Assembly (NCBI GenBank): GCA_016081115.2
Contig: JABTTQ020003011.1
Coordinates: 1-64,000 of the forward strand
Direction: 5' to 3'
Length of the DNA: 64,000 nt
Source: Rehmannia glutinosa
Lineage: Eukaryota > Streptophyta > Magnoliopsida > Lamiales > Orobanchaceae
A program made the position numbers and the translations under genes. Shown here piece after piece: positions 1-11,359 of the stretch. The notes under the pieces are model-generated. The model made no database searches and had not been told where the DNA came from. It saw only the letters and a list, made by a program, of their open reading frames with translations. Every line of letters begins with the position of its first letter. Positions within the stretch are counted from its first letter, which is position 1.

Positions 1-854
1 TGAACACGTTCATCTCAAGTAGCACACCAGGCTTTATGTGCTTTGACTAATGATCATTGTGCTTGCAGCTTGCTTACTCTATCTGTAATGTCTGTCCTTT
101 TTTATTCTACATCGAAAGCTTGTAGGTGAATATTAGGTTCTATCGTTTTGCTAGTGTTTGAGATATGTGATTTCAAGCATAACATCATCAAAGTATAGTG
201 TCACATTATCAAGGTAACTGTTTAACAATCCGTATTTTTTTACATAGCATACCTAGTCAGGTTTTGCTGCATCCTGAAAAACTTCTTGGATTGGATGGAA
301 CCTAGCTGTTCTTTACTAAATTGTGTAGAGCTTCTTTCACATATATATTGTTCACCAACTCTCATCTTGGCAATCAGCAATAATTGGCTGCTGCCTTTTA
401 TCGCCTTCCAAATTTTATGTGATGAGTGGTAGTAAGAGAGCGTTTGAGTGAACTTATAACATCCCTTAAAGATGTTTGGTAATAATAGCTTATAAGCTCC
501 TAAAGTAAGATTTTAGTCTTATATGTTTTATAAAAATAAGGATATCTAAACTTATTTTTCAATTAACATTTTATTTTCAAGATCTCCTTTAATTTTGATA
601 ATATTAGCTACAAAATTGTCATTACTAACATCTTAAAATCTCCATGGTCAAATACTTCAACTTTTTTTAGAACTAGTAAGGTGCACGTGGGTTGCACATG
701 AACCATATGATTTTTTAATTTTTTTAAATAAGTTATTAATATAATTTTTTAATTTAATTATAATTTAATATTATTTATATTGTACAATACATTTGACTTG
801 ACAATAATTTTTCAAAATTTATTATTATTTAATTTGATTATATTATACATAGTG
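1..854. other. AT-rich intergenic DNA, no gene seen
   Basis: Low-complexity A/T-rich sequence with no open frame showing a recognisable protein. The first 400 bases are T-rich and could be intron or UTR of a gene outside the window, but nothing in the sequence proves this. It ends at the target-site duplication TAGTG (850-854) of the adjoining Copia element. Confidence 0.6.
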
Positions 855-1188
855 TGTTGGAAATTTACCTCTCAAAAGACATAATTTTATTGATCACTCA
901 AATATTACAAGACACACCTCACCACAACTTCACTTAAACTCAAATATTACTTAGAAGCTTTTTCACTCACTTGTTTTTCTTTCTTAACTTGATACAAAAT
1001 GAACAACAACACCCCCTATTTATACTAAAACTTCATCTAAATCAATCGCTAAGATTGATTCTCACCAACCTTAATCCAATGGTCATCTTTTATTTCCATT
1101 ACCACATTCACCTACCATACCAACAACTTAAAATCAACTACAAACTCAACTACCACAATTAATTATAAAATAAGTTTATAATTCAACA
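855..1188 (-). repeat. 3' LTR of Copia-1
   Basis: 334 bp, TG...CA ends. Differs from the partner LTR at 5466-5802 by about seven positions, five of them single-base indels and two substitutions (counted by eye). Confidence 0.93.
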
Positions 1189-1199
1189 CTCCTTTAAAC

Positions 1200-4100
1200 T
1201 TATTTTATAATTCCAAGTGAACTTCTCAATCTTGCAAAGTCTTTATACTTCAATGGCTTGGTAAAGATATCGCCTACTTGATCTTGCGACTTCACGTACT
1301 TCACTTGAATCTCTTCTCTTGCAATGCGTTCTCGATGTAATGGTATCGAGTATCAATATGCTTTGCTCGATTATGAAATACCGGATTCTTGGCCAAAGCT
1401 ATTGCTGACTTGTTATCAACATAAATCTCTGTTGGATCATCTTGTGACATGCTTAATTCTTTTAACAAATTCTTAGCCATATTGCATGACTAACACATGA
1501 TGTAGCTGCCACGCACTCAACTTCACATGTTGAAAGAGTGACTATTGGTTGTTTCTTCGATGCCCAAGTGAAAGCGATATCTCCCATGAAAAATGTGAAG
1601 CGGTTGTACTTTTTCGATCATCGGTATCTCACCAATCACTATCATCAAGTATTCAACTAGCTTATAATCATTAGAAATGAATAAAGCGGACAAAGTTGAT
1701 TGTACCTTTTAGGTAACGAAGAATTATCTTGGCTGCCTTGAAATGTGGTGGTTGGATTTTCCATATAGCGGCTCACAAGTCCAATCTGCGTAAAGAATAT
1801 CAGGCGCATGCTACAAGTTAAGTACCTCAAACATCCAACTAGGCTTTTGAAAAGTGTTGGATCCACTTTATTTGCTTCATCATCCTTGCATAATTTCAAT
1901 CCACATTCTTTTGGTGTGTTTATTGGATTGCAATCATCCATCTTAAACTTCTTCATGATCTCTTTTGTGTAGCCTTTCTTGTGAGATAAAAATCCCATCA
2001 TCCTTCTCGCTTGATTTCGATTTCGAGGTAGTGAGCCATCAACCCAATATCGTCATTTCGAACTCCTTTGTCATTGCTTGAATTCTTGGGAACAAGCTTA
2101 TATTGTTCCTCGTAAAAATCAAATCATCAATGTACAAGGCACAATTAAAACATCACTATCCTTGTTCTTGATGTAAAGAAAGCATGTTCGTAGGGACATT
2201 TGGTGAAGCACTCTCTTGCAAGTATTTGTCAATTCTACTATTCCATGCTCTCGGTGCGTAGAGAGCTTTCTTTAACTTCAAGACTTTAAATTTCTGTCCT
2301 TCAACCACATAGCCCGTTGGTTGTTCAATGTAGACTTCTTTCCTCTAGTACTCCATTAAAAGCTGACTTTACATCCATCGATGTATTTTCCACTTATTTT
2401 GGGCCAAAGAAATGATTAGTCTTATGGTTTCTAAACGTCTTGCGAGCAAATACCTCATCATAGTCAATGACTCTTTGACTATAACCTTTTTGCAACAAGC
2501 CTCGCGTCTTGTACCTTTCAACTTCTCCTTTGGCATTCTTTTCACCTTGTACACCCATTTTACACCGATTGCTTTATGACCTTTGGGAAGTTGAGCAAAC
2601 TCCCAGTGTCATTTTCTTGATGGATTTAATTTCTTCATCCATTCGCATCTCCCCATTTCTTATTTTGAGTAGCTTCTTCAAAGTTCATCGCTCACAATCT
2701 GTGAAGACAAAAATAGGGTGAGATTTTCGAGCTTATCGGTTACCTCAGAGCTCTTCCAGACTTCTTATATTTCTTCATTTCTCTCAACTAGGAAAGATGG
2801 TGGTGATTGTGAAAATGACGGTGATGTTGGTGGTGTAATGGGTTCTTCTCCCGATTGCTCAACAATTACTTGTTCATCATCTTGGTCCCCAGAACAAAGT
2901 TGTAATCTTTGGCATGTACCCCAATCCATTCGCTTCTTCTTCATCAAAGATAACATCTCAACTGGTGATTATCTTTCCATTGATGGGGTTATATAGTTTG
3001 TAGCCTTGGAGTTATTGTCGTGAGCCGATGAAGATGAACTTCTCGCTTTTTATCATCCAACTTGCTTCTTTGTTCATCCGGTACATGTACATGAGCTATG
3101 CTTCCAAAAACTCTTAAATGAGAAATACCAGGCTTTCTCCCATTCCATGCTTCTTGTGGTGTCTTGCCCCACACGCTTCTTGTTGGTGAGCGATTTGACA
3201 GATAAACCGCACACGCCACAAACGCCCCAGAACTCCTTTGGCATTTTTCTTGCTTTTGAGCATATCGCCGTTACCATGTTGAGAATGGTTCGATTCTTTC
3301 TTTCGCAACTCCGTTCTCGTTGGGGGATCTGGGAACGATGAAAGTGGTCGTCGAATTCCATTTACTTCACAAAACTCTTAGAATTCCTTCGGTGAATTCT
3401 CCTCCTCGATCGAGGTTCTCATGGCTTTAATGTGAAGACCACTTTTCTTTCTCCACTTTGCGCCTTAAACTTTTTTGAATGCTTCAAACACTTTCGACTT
3501 AAGCTAAGAAATAAACCCAAGTTTTCTTGAAAAATCATCAATGAATAGTAGAAAGTAATTACTTTTACCGAATGAATTTGGCTTGATAGGACCACAAACA
3601 TCATGCATGTATGAGCTCAGTGGCTTTTGGGATCCGGGTTTGACTCTTTTGGAAAGCTTTCGAATTGCTTCACAAGTAAACATCCTTCACAAAGCCGATC
3701 GGGATGGCCGATCAAGGTAAACCTCTCACCATATTCTTTCTTGCATAGTAACTCGAGTCCTCCAAAGTTGAGATGTCCAAATCTTAGATGCCACAACCAT
3801 GATGAATCTTTATAGCACATCTTGAGACACTTTGCTACATCGGTTTGAATGTTGAGCTGTAAACATTCTATTTCTTGACATGGGTACCCCCGACAATCAA
3901 GTTATTCATATTGTCTCTTATAGAAAAGGTTATTGTCTTTCAAATGAATATCATAACCTTTCTCACAGAGTTGTCCAAACATCAAAATATTTGTTTTCAT
4001 GGTGGGTACATAATAAACATTAGAAATAAATTGATGCCTCCCATCTTTCAAGCGAATAAGGATTGTACCTTTTTTTCCTTTTCGCTACTTTAGAATCATC

Positions 4101-5220
4101 ACCGAAAGAGACATTGCCACTTACAGATTCAATCTTCTACGAACATTGTTGCCTCTCACACATATGATTCACAGCACCTGTATCCAGGTACCATGTGTCA
4201 TCTTGACCTTCACCGTTATCATTTCGTGCTAGAAGCAAAACATTAGCACCATCTTCTTTTCTTTTCTTCCACCAAATTGGCTCTCTCATTAACTCGAGTA
4301 TTGGGATTTCTACAATCTCTCGGCGTAATGACCAAACTTTTGACAATTATAACATTGAACTTGAGATTTATCATACCTCGAGTATGAATTTCCTCTTCCA
4401 CGACCTCTTGTGGAACTTTCTCCTTGCATATAGTTGTTGTTGTTGAAATTATTGTTTGAATTCCAACCTCGTCCACGACCTCGATTCTCTTCCTTGTCAT
4501 CACGACCTCTTCCACGTTGACTTATTATGTGAAGTTTTCTTCATTCTTGGTTGGTGGACTTGTCTTAAGGAGTTGATCTGGCAACACCCTTTTTCTTCTT
4601 CTTTTTGTTCATGGGCTTACGGTGAACCAAGAAGTTGTTCAATTGTCATAGTTTCGAGGTCTTTAGTTTCCTCGATGATAGTTGTAATACTATCAAAATT
4701 TGCATCCAAAGATCGTAAAATTTTCTCCATAATGACTACATCTTCTAGTTTTTCACCATTTCTTTTAGTTGATTAGAAACGGTCAAAACTCTAAGAAAAG
4801 TAATCGAAACAAGTTCACCTTCTTTCATTTGCGGTGTGAATCAAACTCTCTTCTCAATGTTTGTAGTCGTACCTTTTAACTTTCTTTCTCCCTTGTAAGA
4901 GACTTAGAGCTTATCCCACACTTGTTTAGCGGTAGCACTTGAGATTTTCTCAAAGCCATCATCATCTAAAGCTTGGTAGATGAGGAAGATAGCCTTCTTG
5001 TCTTTTTCTTTATCGAGTCCTTCAAACTATCCTTTTCGTAGAGGATAGTGTTGACTCGTCTTTAGTCTCTTCATAGCTTTTTCCATGACTTCCCATACGT
5101 CATGTGCTCAGAAGTGCCTTCATTTTGGTACTCCAGTTTTCAAAGTCGTTTCACTTAAGTTGTGGAACTTGGAATGATGCCACACTCGCCATGTGAATTG
5201 AATATTCTAACTAACAAATG
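1200..5220 (-). pseudogene. Decayed Copia Gag-Pol polyprotein of Copia-1
   Basis: Fragments in several frames on the minus strand give a collinear Copia polyprotein. The zinc knuckle (about 4310-4365) has CYNC...GHY with its last Cys thrown out of frame. The aspartic protease motif WYLDTGAVNHMC lies at about 4140-4190, with the catalytic DTG kept. The GAG-pre-integrase motif LWHLRFGHLNF plus CEGC is at about 3640-3820. Integrase core pieces lie at about 3000-3420, the C-terminal RT at about 1660-2600, and RNase H with DNKSAIALAKNP...KHIDTRYH at about 1200-1620. At least six frame changes interrupt it, so no functional product is expected from this sequence as written. The near-identical LTRs suggest a recent insertion, so the density of frameshifts is odd; see the findings on indels. 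Confidence 0.9.
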
Positions 5221-5450
5221 GGACCTGAAAAAGAATCTTGGATTTTTTTTTAACTTGGTCAACGGTCAACCTTGGTCAACTCGCGGTCAACTATCAACTT
5301 GACTTGGTCAACTCTATGAGTTAACTCAATACTCTCAACCCGATCTCACTATGTATAAAATCTCAAGAATTTTTTTTTTCTGATGTGGAAGATCAGTCAA
5401 AGCTGCAACCACAGAGCATACTTAGAATTTCACGAGATTTTACAACCGTG

Positions 5451-5462
5451 GCTCTGATACCA
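5451..5462 (-). other. Primer-binding site (initiator Met tRNA) of Copia-1
   Basis: The minus strand reads TGGTATCAGAGC, the standard plant LTR-element primer site complementary to the 3' end of initiator Met tRNA. It lies three bases inside the 5' LTR. Confidence 0.93.
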
Positions 5463-5465
5463 CTT

Positions 5466-5802
5466 TGTTGGAAATTTACCTCTCAAAAGACATAATTTTA
5501 TTGATCACTCAAATATTACAAGACACACCTCACCACAACTTCACTTAAACTCAAATATTACTTAGAACTTTACTCACTCACTTGTTTTTCTTTCTTAACT
5601 TGATACAAAATGAACCAACAACACCCCCTATTTATACTAAAACTTCATCTAAATCAATGGCTAAGATTGATTCTCACCAACCTTAATCCAATGGTCATCT
5701 TTTATTTCCATCTACCACATTCACCTACCATACCAACAACTTAAAATCAACTACAAAACTCAACTACCACAATTAATTATAAAATAAGTTTATAATTCAA
5801 CA
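5466..5802 (-). repeat. 5' LTR of Copia-1
   Basis: 337 bp, near-identical to 855-1188. In the element's own orientation this is the upstream LTR, because the primer-binding site directly adjoins it at 5451-5462. Confidence 0.93.
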
Positions 5803-6967
5803 TAGTGAAGATATTAAAGATAAAAAGCACATGCGAAGAATTTAATTGAAATTGTCATCGAACAAATAACTTTTTGTTTAAGAAGCATATAATGAACCCT
5901 CAGCTTGTGTAATATGTAATCCATTTTAGTACCACCAAAATATATATTTTTAAGAAAAGAAAAGCAAAATATGAAGTCAATCATATCCCTAATTAATATG
6001 CCTTGGAGAGAATTCTAGAAATGCTTAATTAAACGCGTTTATGACCACGACAAACAACTTGAAGCAAATTTCATAACTAATACTCTTCCAAGTCATAGTT
6101 ATTCCTAAAGTTTGAATTGTACAAAACAATGAAGGACCAATTGTACTTTTTTCATGGGGTGATGAGAAAGCAATTTTTATGTTTGCAAGCTTAGCCTCTG
6201 TTGCACTTTGACTCATATTCTTCCCGATTAAATTAAATCTTAATAATAATTCACAATTGAGATGTAATCAAATTAAAAATTATTTTTAAACAATTATACA
6301 TATTGTGTAAGTGGAAATTTGTTGAGCTATTATATAAGTAAAGTTAACCGAAGTACTTAAACATGTAATTCGCTTAGATTTTTGGACTAAAGATTCTCTA
6401 AATGCTTAAAGTTGCCTAAAATTATATTGAAATGCAGGTCACCTTAGATCGAGAACAATTTATACACATTTGACCAACCATTTTTAATCCAAGAAATAAG
6501 TATATATGGGCAATATTTTTTTGTTTGGACCCAAAAAGTAATAAATGGGATATAATCAACGAGTACTTAAACATATAATTTTTTATTGATCAACCATTTT
6601 AATCCAAGAAATAAGCAATATTTCTTGGTATTTGCTACTCTATTTGTGTTACGTTTCTTCATCATAGCTCTACAAATTCATCATCATTACGCTGGCCATC
6701 CTGCATATATTTGAAGAATTTCACTTGCTCAATCAACATATATGCTCAATATATTTTGCATAATAATCAACAAATTAAACACATTGTATTCTTTGCACGC
6801 AGTGCGACTAACTTAACGAGAAAAGACCATATCATTGTTAGAATAGTTCGGTAATTAGCTTCATTGCCAATAAGATTCAAGAAAGCAAAACACAAGTACA
6901 ACTCTTTAAGGAATGTTAAAATATATGATCACGATAGAAAAAAGATGAAAAATGTTCAATGTGTCAT
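5803..6967. other. AT-rich intergenic DNA, no gene seen
   Basis: No protein-like frame was recognised. A partial direct duplication is visible: similar segments start near 6350 and 6560 (GTACTTAAACAT...) and near 6470 and 6585 (ACCATTTTAATCCAAG after minor changes), about 115-210 bp apart. Confidence 0.5.
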
Positions 6968-6987
6968 TACTACAACTTACCCTTTTT

Positions 6988-7225
6988 ACATCGGTTACGG
7001 GGATTTTCTACATCGGTTTTACAATAACCGATGTAGAATGAGGTAGTGGAAGATATGATTTTTCTACATCGGGCATGGAACCGATGTAGAAAATCAGATT
7101 CTACATCGGTTTAAATCATAACCGATGTAAACAAAAAGGTAAAAAGCTCGTAAAGAGCAGAATTTACATCGGTGAAAAGAAGCGATGTACATTTCACATC
7201 GTTTATGAAAAGAACTGATGTAAAA
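6988..7225. repeat. Left subterminal hairpin repeats of the CACTA element
   Basis: One unpaired ACATCGGTT at about 6988 is followed by five inverted pairs: about 7006-7038, 7061-7094, 7099-7132, 7162-7190 and 7193-7225. Each pair is ACATCGG(TT) followed after 5-13 bases by its complement (AA)CCGATGT. The first pairs are perfect and the last two have single changes. Confidence 0.9.
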
Positions 7226-10200
7226 AGTGCATTTTATTGTATGATTTATATAAAGCTATTTTCAACCCGCCCAATACAGACTTGATCCAACAATGCAATG
7301 CAACCTCAATACATCCGAATTCAAAATCACTCATGTCAACTCAAAATAGATTCATATATAACCAACAATGCAATATAATAATAAACATAGTAACCATAGT
7401 TCTTAAAACCAAGATCACCCGTATGTCAACTCAAAATACATTCACAGAGAAAACCAACAATGCTTTGCGAGTCATACACATAGTAATCGCAGTTCTTAAA
7501 CCAAGAGAAATATAATCTCCTATATTGTATTGCAAACTCAAATAAAAGTTGTACATATATGATAACAATGCTCATTATGCACTCTCAAAAAAAGAGTAAC
7601 CTTGGAGATTTGGAAAAATAGCATTGGCCGAGTTAATTAGCCTCCTACATGTTTTTATATATAGGAAAATTTCTCCCTGGTGCAGTAAGCAAGTGAGAAG
7701 TAGAAATATATCGTAGAGTGTTACTGAAGGCAAAAATAAAATTGAGTGATATGTACTGCAGAGGATAATATGTATTCCATTGTCTTTAACAACTAAAGGA
7801 AACCAAATTTTATTTTTGATGCTTCTTTGTATGTTAGTCTTGGCCAAATTTTGAACAGCTGTTTTCTTATTTTAAAAATGTCAAAAACCTGAATGGAATT
7901 TTGGACTATGCTTATTGTTTATGCAAGATCAGAGGAAAATTAAGCCCTATATTAAACAAGTGCATATAATAACCTATCTGCATTTTAAATTGACAATCGA
8001 AATTTGACTTGCTAAAATTCATCTTATAAATCACAATCCCTAATCATTATCAGTATTAGGATTCTAGACACTATATGTGCATCCCGTAAGAATATAGAAC
8101 TAAAGGGGATTCTAGACACCATGTGAAGTTGAAAAATGTGAGACGGAGTTAAATCTCAAGGGGATTTTCTTGTAATTTTTAAAAATCTCTGTATTTTTTG
8201 TAATAACTCCAAACCTTTAGGTGATTTTATAATTATCTCTAGAATTGATTATAAAACAATTTTTTTCTATCAAAACGTCATAAACTAAAGATCTTGTTAA
8301 AATAATCCGTGAGGATATTAAAACACATTTTGATCAAAATGCAAGTGCAGTGATAATTATCAAGAATTCTCAAAGATGTGAAAAATTATATTTACTCGGA
8401 CAAAAACATAAAAAAAAAAAAAGAAAAGACACGATTTTGGCATATTTGAACTAACCAAATGGACAAAATCTCCAGCTGCAATGGCAAGAATGTCCGCGGG
8501 GACACAACCAGGGCACTTGCTCTCCACCAATGCTTTGGCGGGTGTGGCGGGACGAGAAATGGGCGCTTCTTGAATTTGAGATGTAATAGAAGAAACAAGT
8601 TGTTCTTGAAGATTAACAGAGAGAACGAGAGGGTAAATGTTTCCATAAAAGTGAAAGAAACAATCTCATGGACAGATACATGGGCTACAAGAAAACAACT
8701 TAAAACTCATATAATTGTTAATGACCCAAGTTGGAGCAATTATTTTTCCAAACAATGTCATTTTCATTCCAAAATTCTTAATCTTAAGTCTCCAGGATTT
8801 AAAAAAAAAAATACTGCTCCAAACAAGTAGAAAAAACTATCTTTCAATTTGTTCTTATAAGAAAAATTTGAAACAAAGCTGAACTCATCAATCAGCAAGT
8901 TTCAATAAATGTCAGATAAGAGTTGTCAACTTTGCCATCATTTCAGGAAATCAACATCAAAGATATGAAACAAAGTTTTCAGGAATTTCTTCTACTAATC
9001 CAATTACAGAAACCAAATCATGTTAAAGTATATGCTTTGCAAGATACATTCTAATCACCCTTAGATACAAAATAGTATGTTTTAGTTTTGTGCTTTTTCT
9101 CACTTCAATGGTATCTATTTTTAATCTAATGGCTCTACATACACTAACTTATTGGATAGTCTACACCATATACGAACGAAATGATTAAACCATATGATTA
9201 GTGTAACCAAGGACCAAACTGTTAATGTAACAATCTCTGTTGCATTTCCAACACCTTTACAATCTCAGACTCACTTCTAAGCTCAAACACACAGAATTTT
9301 ATTACCGCTATTTGCTTTTAAAATTTTCAAATACCTTCCAATGGAACCATAAGCAAATATAGTTGCATTGAGGCCTTGGACAACCCAACCCCATCAATTG
9401 TTGAACTTACACTTCTCTTATAGACATCCTGAAGAAAAAAAGCAACAACATTAGTTATCTACATTTATCGAAAAATGCCCACCTACAAACAATGCACAAC
9501 TAGATAGGCAAAGTGTTGACTACATATTCTAAAGGGAAAATACAAAAGAAAATGCAACTGAACAAGCTCAAGGTGCATACTATTAACAACTGAGAGTATG
9601 ATAAAAATCAACAAATAGTCTACTAAGTGATATCTCCTTCTAAACACATCCCCTCGTGTGGTCAATTAACTCGGAAACTAAGGTGCATAATGGTGATTCT
9701 CGTGAAAAAAAGATTGCAAAGATGCATATTGATATTAGCTTTCTCCACAATTATCTTGTATTAAGAGTAACAAGATGTCGGATATCGAGTTACATGAATT
9801 GTAACAATCCATCTATTCTTCCATTTTTGCATACATGTTAGGTGATATACCAACACCGTATGTGCGGGACATCAATAAGTGGTTTTGATGCATATGTTTA
9901 TTTTGCCAGTTAAAAGAGCATTAATAAACAAGTATACATCCAAAAATGTAGAAATGTAAAACGATGCGATTCACGGCGTACCAAATTGGAATAGTTAAGG
10001 CAAATGCATAATCAAAAGTATACCTCCTTTCTTTGGTTCGATTTTGTATGCAATCTAGGTAGTCCTTTGAAAGGTTAGGATCCAAAACAAGCACTTCCTA
10101 CATTAACCATTACTTCACATTTCTAACACATATTTTACCAAAAAGCACCTTGGTTTTACTTCTAAAAGAATGTTAACAGACCTTGTCATTGTGAACTCTA

Positions 10201-10360
10201 ACTATATCTCGACCACGTTCGCTACATTTAACAACCACCTATAATAACAAAAAGAATCAATGATAAGAAACATAAAGAGTAATAGACGATTAGCAAAACA
10301 AGAATATGAAAACATGAAACAAGTAAAAAGAATATACAAAGTTGTCTTGGTAATGAGCTA

Positions 10361-10466
10361 TAATGCTTGGCATACTTATTTAAGAGTTGTGGTTTTCTTG
10401 GTAGCCGGAGTTGTAATGCTTGGCATACTTATTTAAGAGTTGTGGTTTTCTTGGTAGTTGGAGCTA
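10361..10466. repeat. Two-copy 53-bp tandem duplication inside the CACTA element
   Basis: The segment starting TAATGCTTGGCATAC at 10361 recurs at 10414 with only two or three changes (for example GTAGCCGGAG versus GTAGTTGGAG). Confidence 0.85.
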
Positions 10467-11049
10467 TATTTAACATTCGTTTTCGTATGCACTAAAAACT
10501 CTTCTTCAAGCTTTCTTCAAACCTCAAACAACTTCATTAATTGAGAAAAAGATTTTTCCAAAATTCAGTACAAGCATAATCTGAGAGAAAAACAGAAACA
10601 AAAACAAAATCTACACTAACGGATTGAAAATGAAAACAATATCGGTAGAACCTATGTTTTAGCAAAAATCACATCCTCACGCAAACGAGTAGAAGCATTA
10701 CGCTGCTCCAAATAATGAAAATGCAAAGAAAAAGTCAAAAAAACAAAAACATCTTCAAACGAGTGGGACAAATACAAAATTATACAGCATAATTGATATG
10801 GAACTTTCAATCTCAAAAAATATTTCTCTCCAGGCGTAACCTCTTCCCTAACAAGAGAACCCCATTTTTTAATCAAGAGACTGAATCTCAAATCTAGGGC
10901 TAAAATAAAAGCTAAAAAAAGGAAGGAGGAACTACGGTGGTGCGGTGCGGTGAGGTGGTGGAAACCTCGTCATCGAAAGATCGAACCCGTAGACTTCGAG
11001 ATCTTAACGTAGTCGAAACGACTACCCAACAATGCTAGAGAGAGAAATT

Positions 11050-11130
11050 CGATTTGGGAAGAAAAGCATATTCGATTGGGAATAATAGACAATCGATTTG
11101 GGAAGACAAGTTTGAGATGCCGATTTGGGA
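11050..11130. repeat. Short degenerate repeat CGATTTGGGA in the CACTA element
   Basis: Four copies of CGATT(T)GGGA start near 11050, 11073, 11093 and 11119, spaced 20-27 bp, just inside the right subterminal region. Confidence 0.6.
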
Positions 11131-11139
11131 ATAGGGCAA

Positions 11140-11328
11140 ATTTCTACATCGGGTCATTAAGGAAACGATGTAAATGTGTTTTAAAATTTACAAATATGCC
11201 ATCACATATTAAAAGAGAGCATTTTTACATCGGTTAATGACACAACGGTGATGTAAATATCCTAGAAATAATTACAATTATGCCATCGCTTTTTTAGTAC
11301 ATCGGTTGTGTAATAACCGATGTTAAGT
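11140..11328. repeat. Right subterminal hairpin repeats of the CACTA element
   Basis: Three further inverted pairs of the ACATCGGTT motif (about 11140-11175, 11222-11258 and 11297-11328), matching those at the left end. Confidence 0.9.
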
Positions 11329-11359
11329 TACGTTGTTAAATCCCTATTTTGTTGTAGTG

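Larger units (their letters stand above)
855..5802 (-). mobile_element. Copia-1: complete Ty1/Copia LTR retrotransposon, coding region decayed
   Basis: Two near-identical LTRs (855-1188 and 5466-5802, both TG...CA) bound a 4.9-kb unit flanked by the perfect 5-bp target-site duplication TAGTG (850-854 and 5803-5807). On the minus strand, an initiator-Met tRNA primer-binding site lies just inside the upstream LTR. A short polypurine tract AAAGGAG (minus strand of 1189-1195) precedes the downstream LTR. The domain order on the minus strand is Gag, zinc knuckle, protease, GAG-pre-integrase, integrase, RT and RNase H, which is the Copia order. The lineage within Copia is not assigned. Confidence 0.95.
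6968..11359. mobile_element. Non-autonomous CACTA (CMC/EnSpm) DNA transposon
   Basis: The right end reads, on the minus strand, CACTACAACAAAATAGGG (11359 leftward), and the left end begins TACTACAACTTACCC at 6968, i.e. the CACTA terminus with the first base changed. Both ends carry many copies of the 7-9-mer ACATCGGTT in direct and inverted orientation, which is the classic subterminal repeat organisation of CACTA elements and the presumed transposase-binding region. No transposase-like reading frame was found in the 4.4-kb interior, so the element would depend on a partner. A 3-bp duplication cannot be shown: flanks are CAT on the left and ATG on the right. The interior also holds unrecognised, possibly captured, host sequence. 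Confidence 0.85.

Noticed and set aside
660..715. MITE- or SINE-like end (ACTAGTAAGGTGCACGTGGG...)
   Set aside because: Resembles a common plant repeat end, but no partner terminus or duplication was found nearby.
5451..5462. tRNA-like TGGTATCAGAGC segments
   Set aside because: These are primer-binding sites next to LTRs, not tRNA genes. No cloverleaf could be drawn around them.
8392..8830. Frames on both strands in the CACTA interior as genes
   Set aside because: No domain recognised, and overlapping frames on both strands are likely chance. Kept only as a possible captured segment.
6968..11359. 3-bp CACTA target-site duplication
   Set aside because: Left flank CAT and right flank ATG do not match, and the first base of the left terminus is mutated, so no duplication is claimed.
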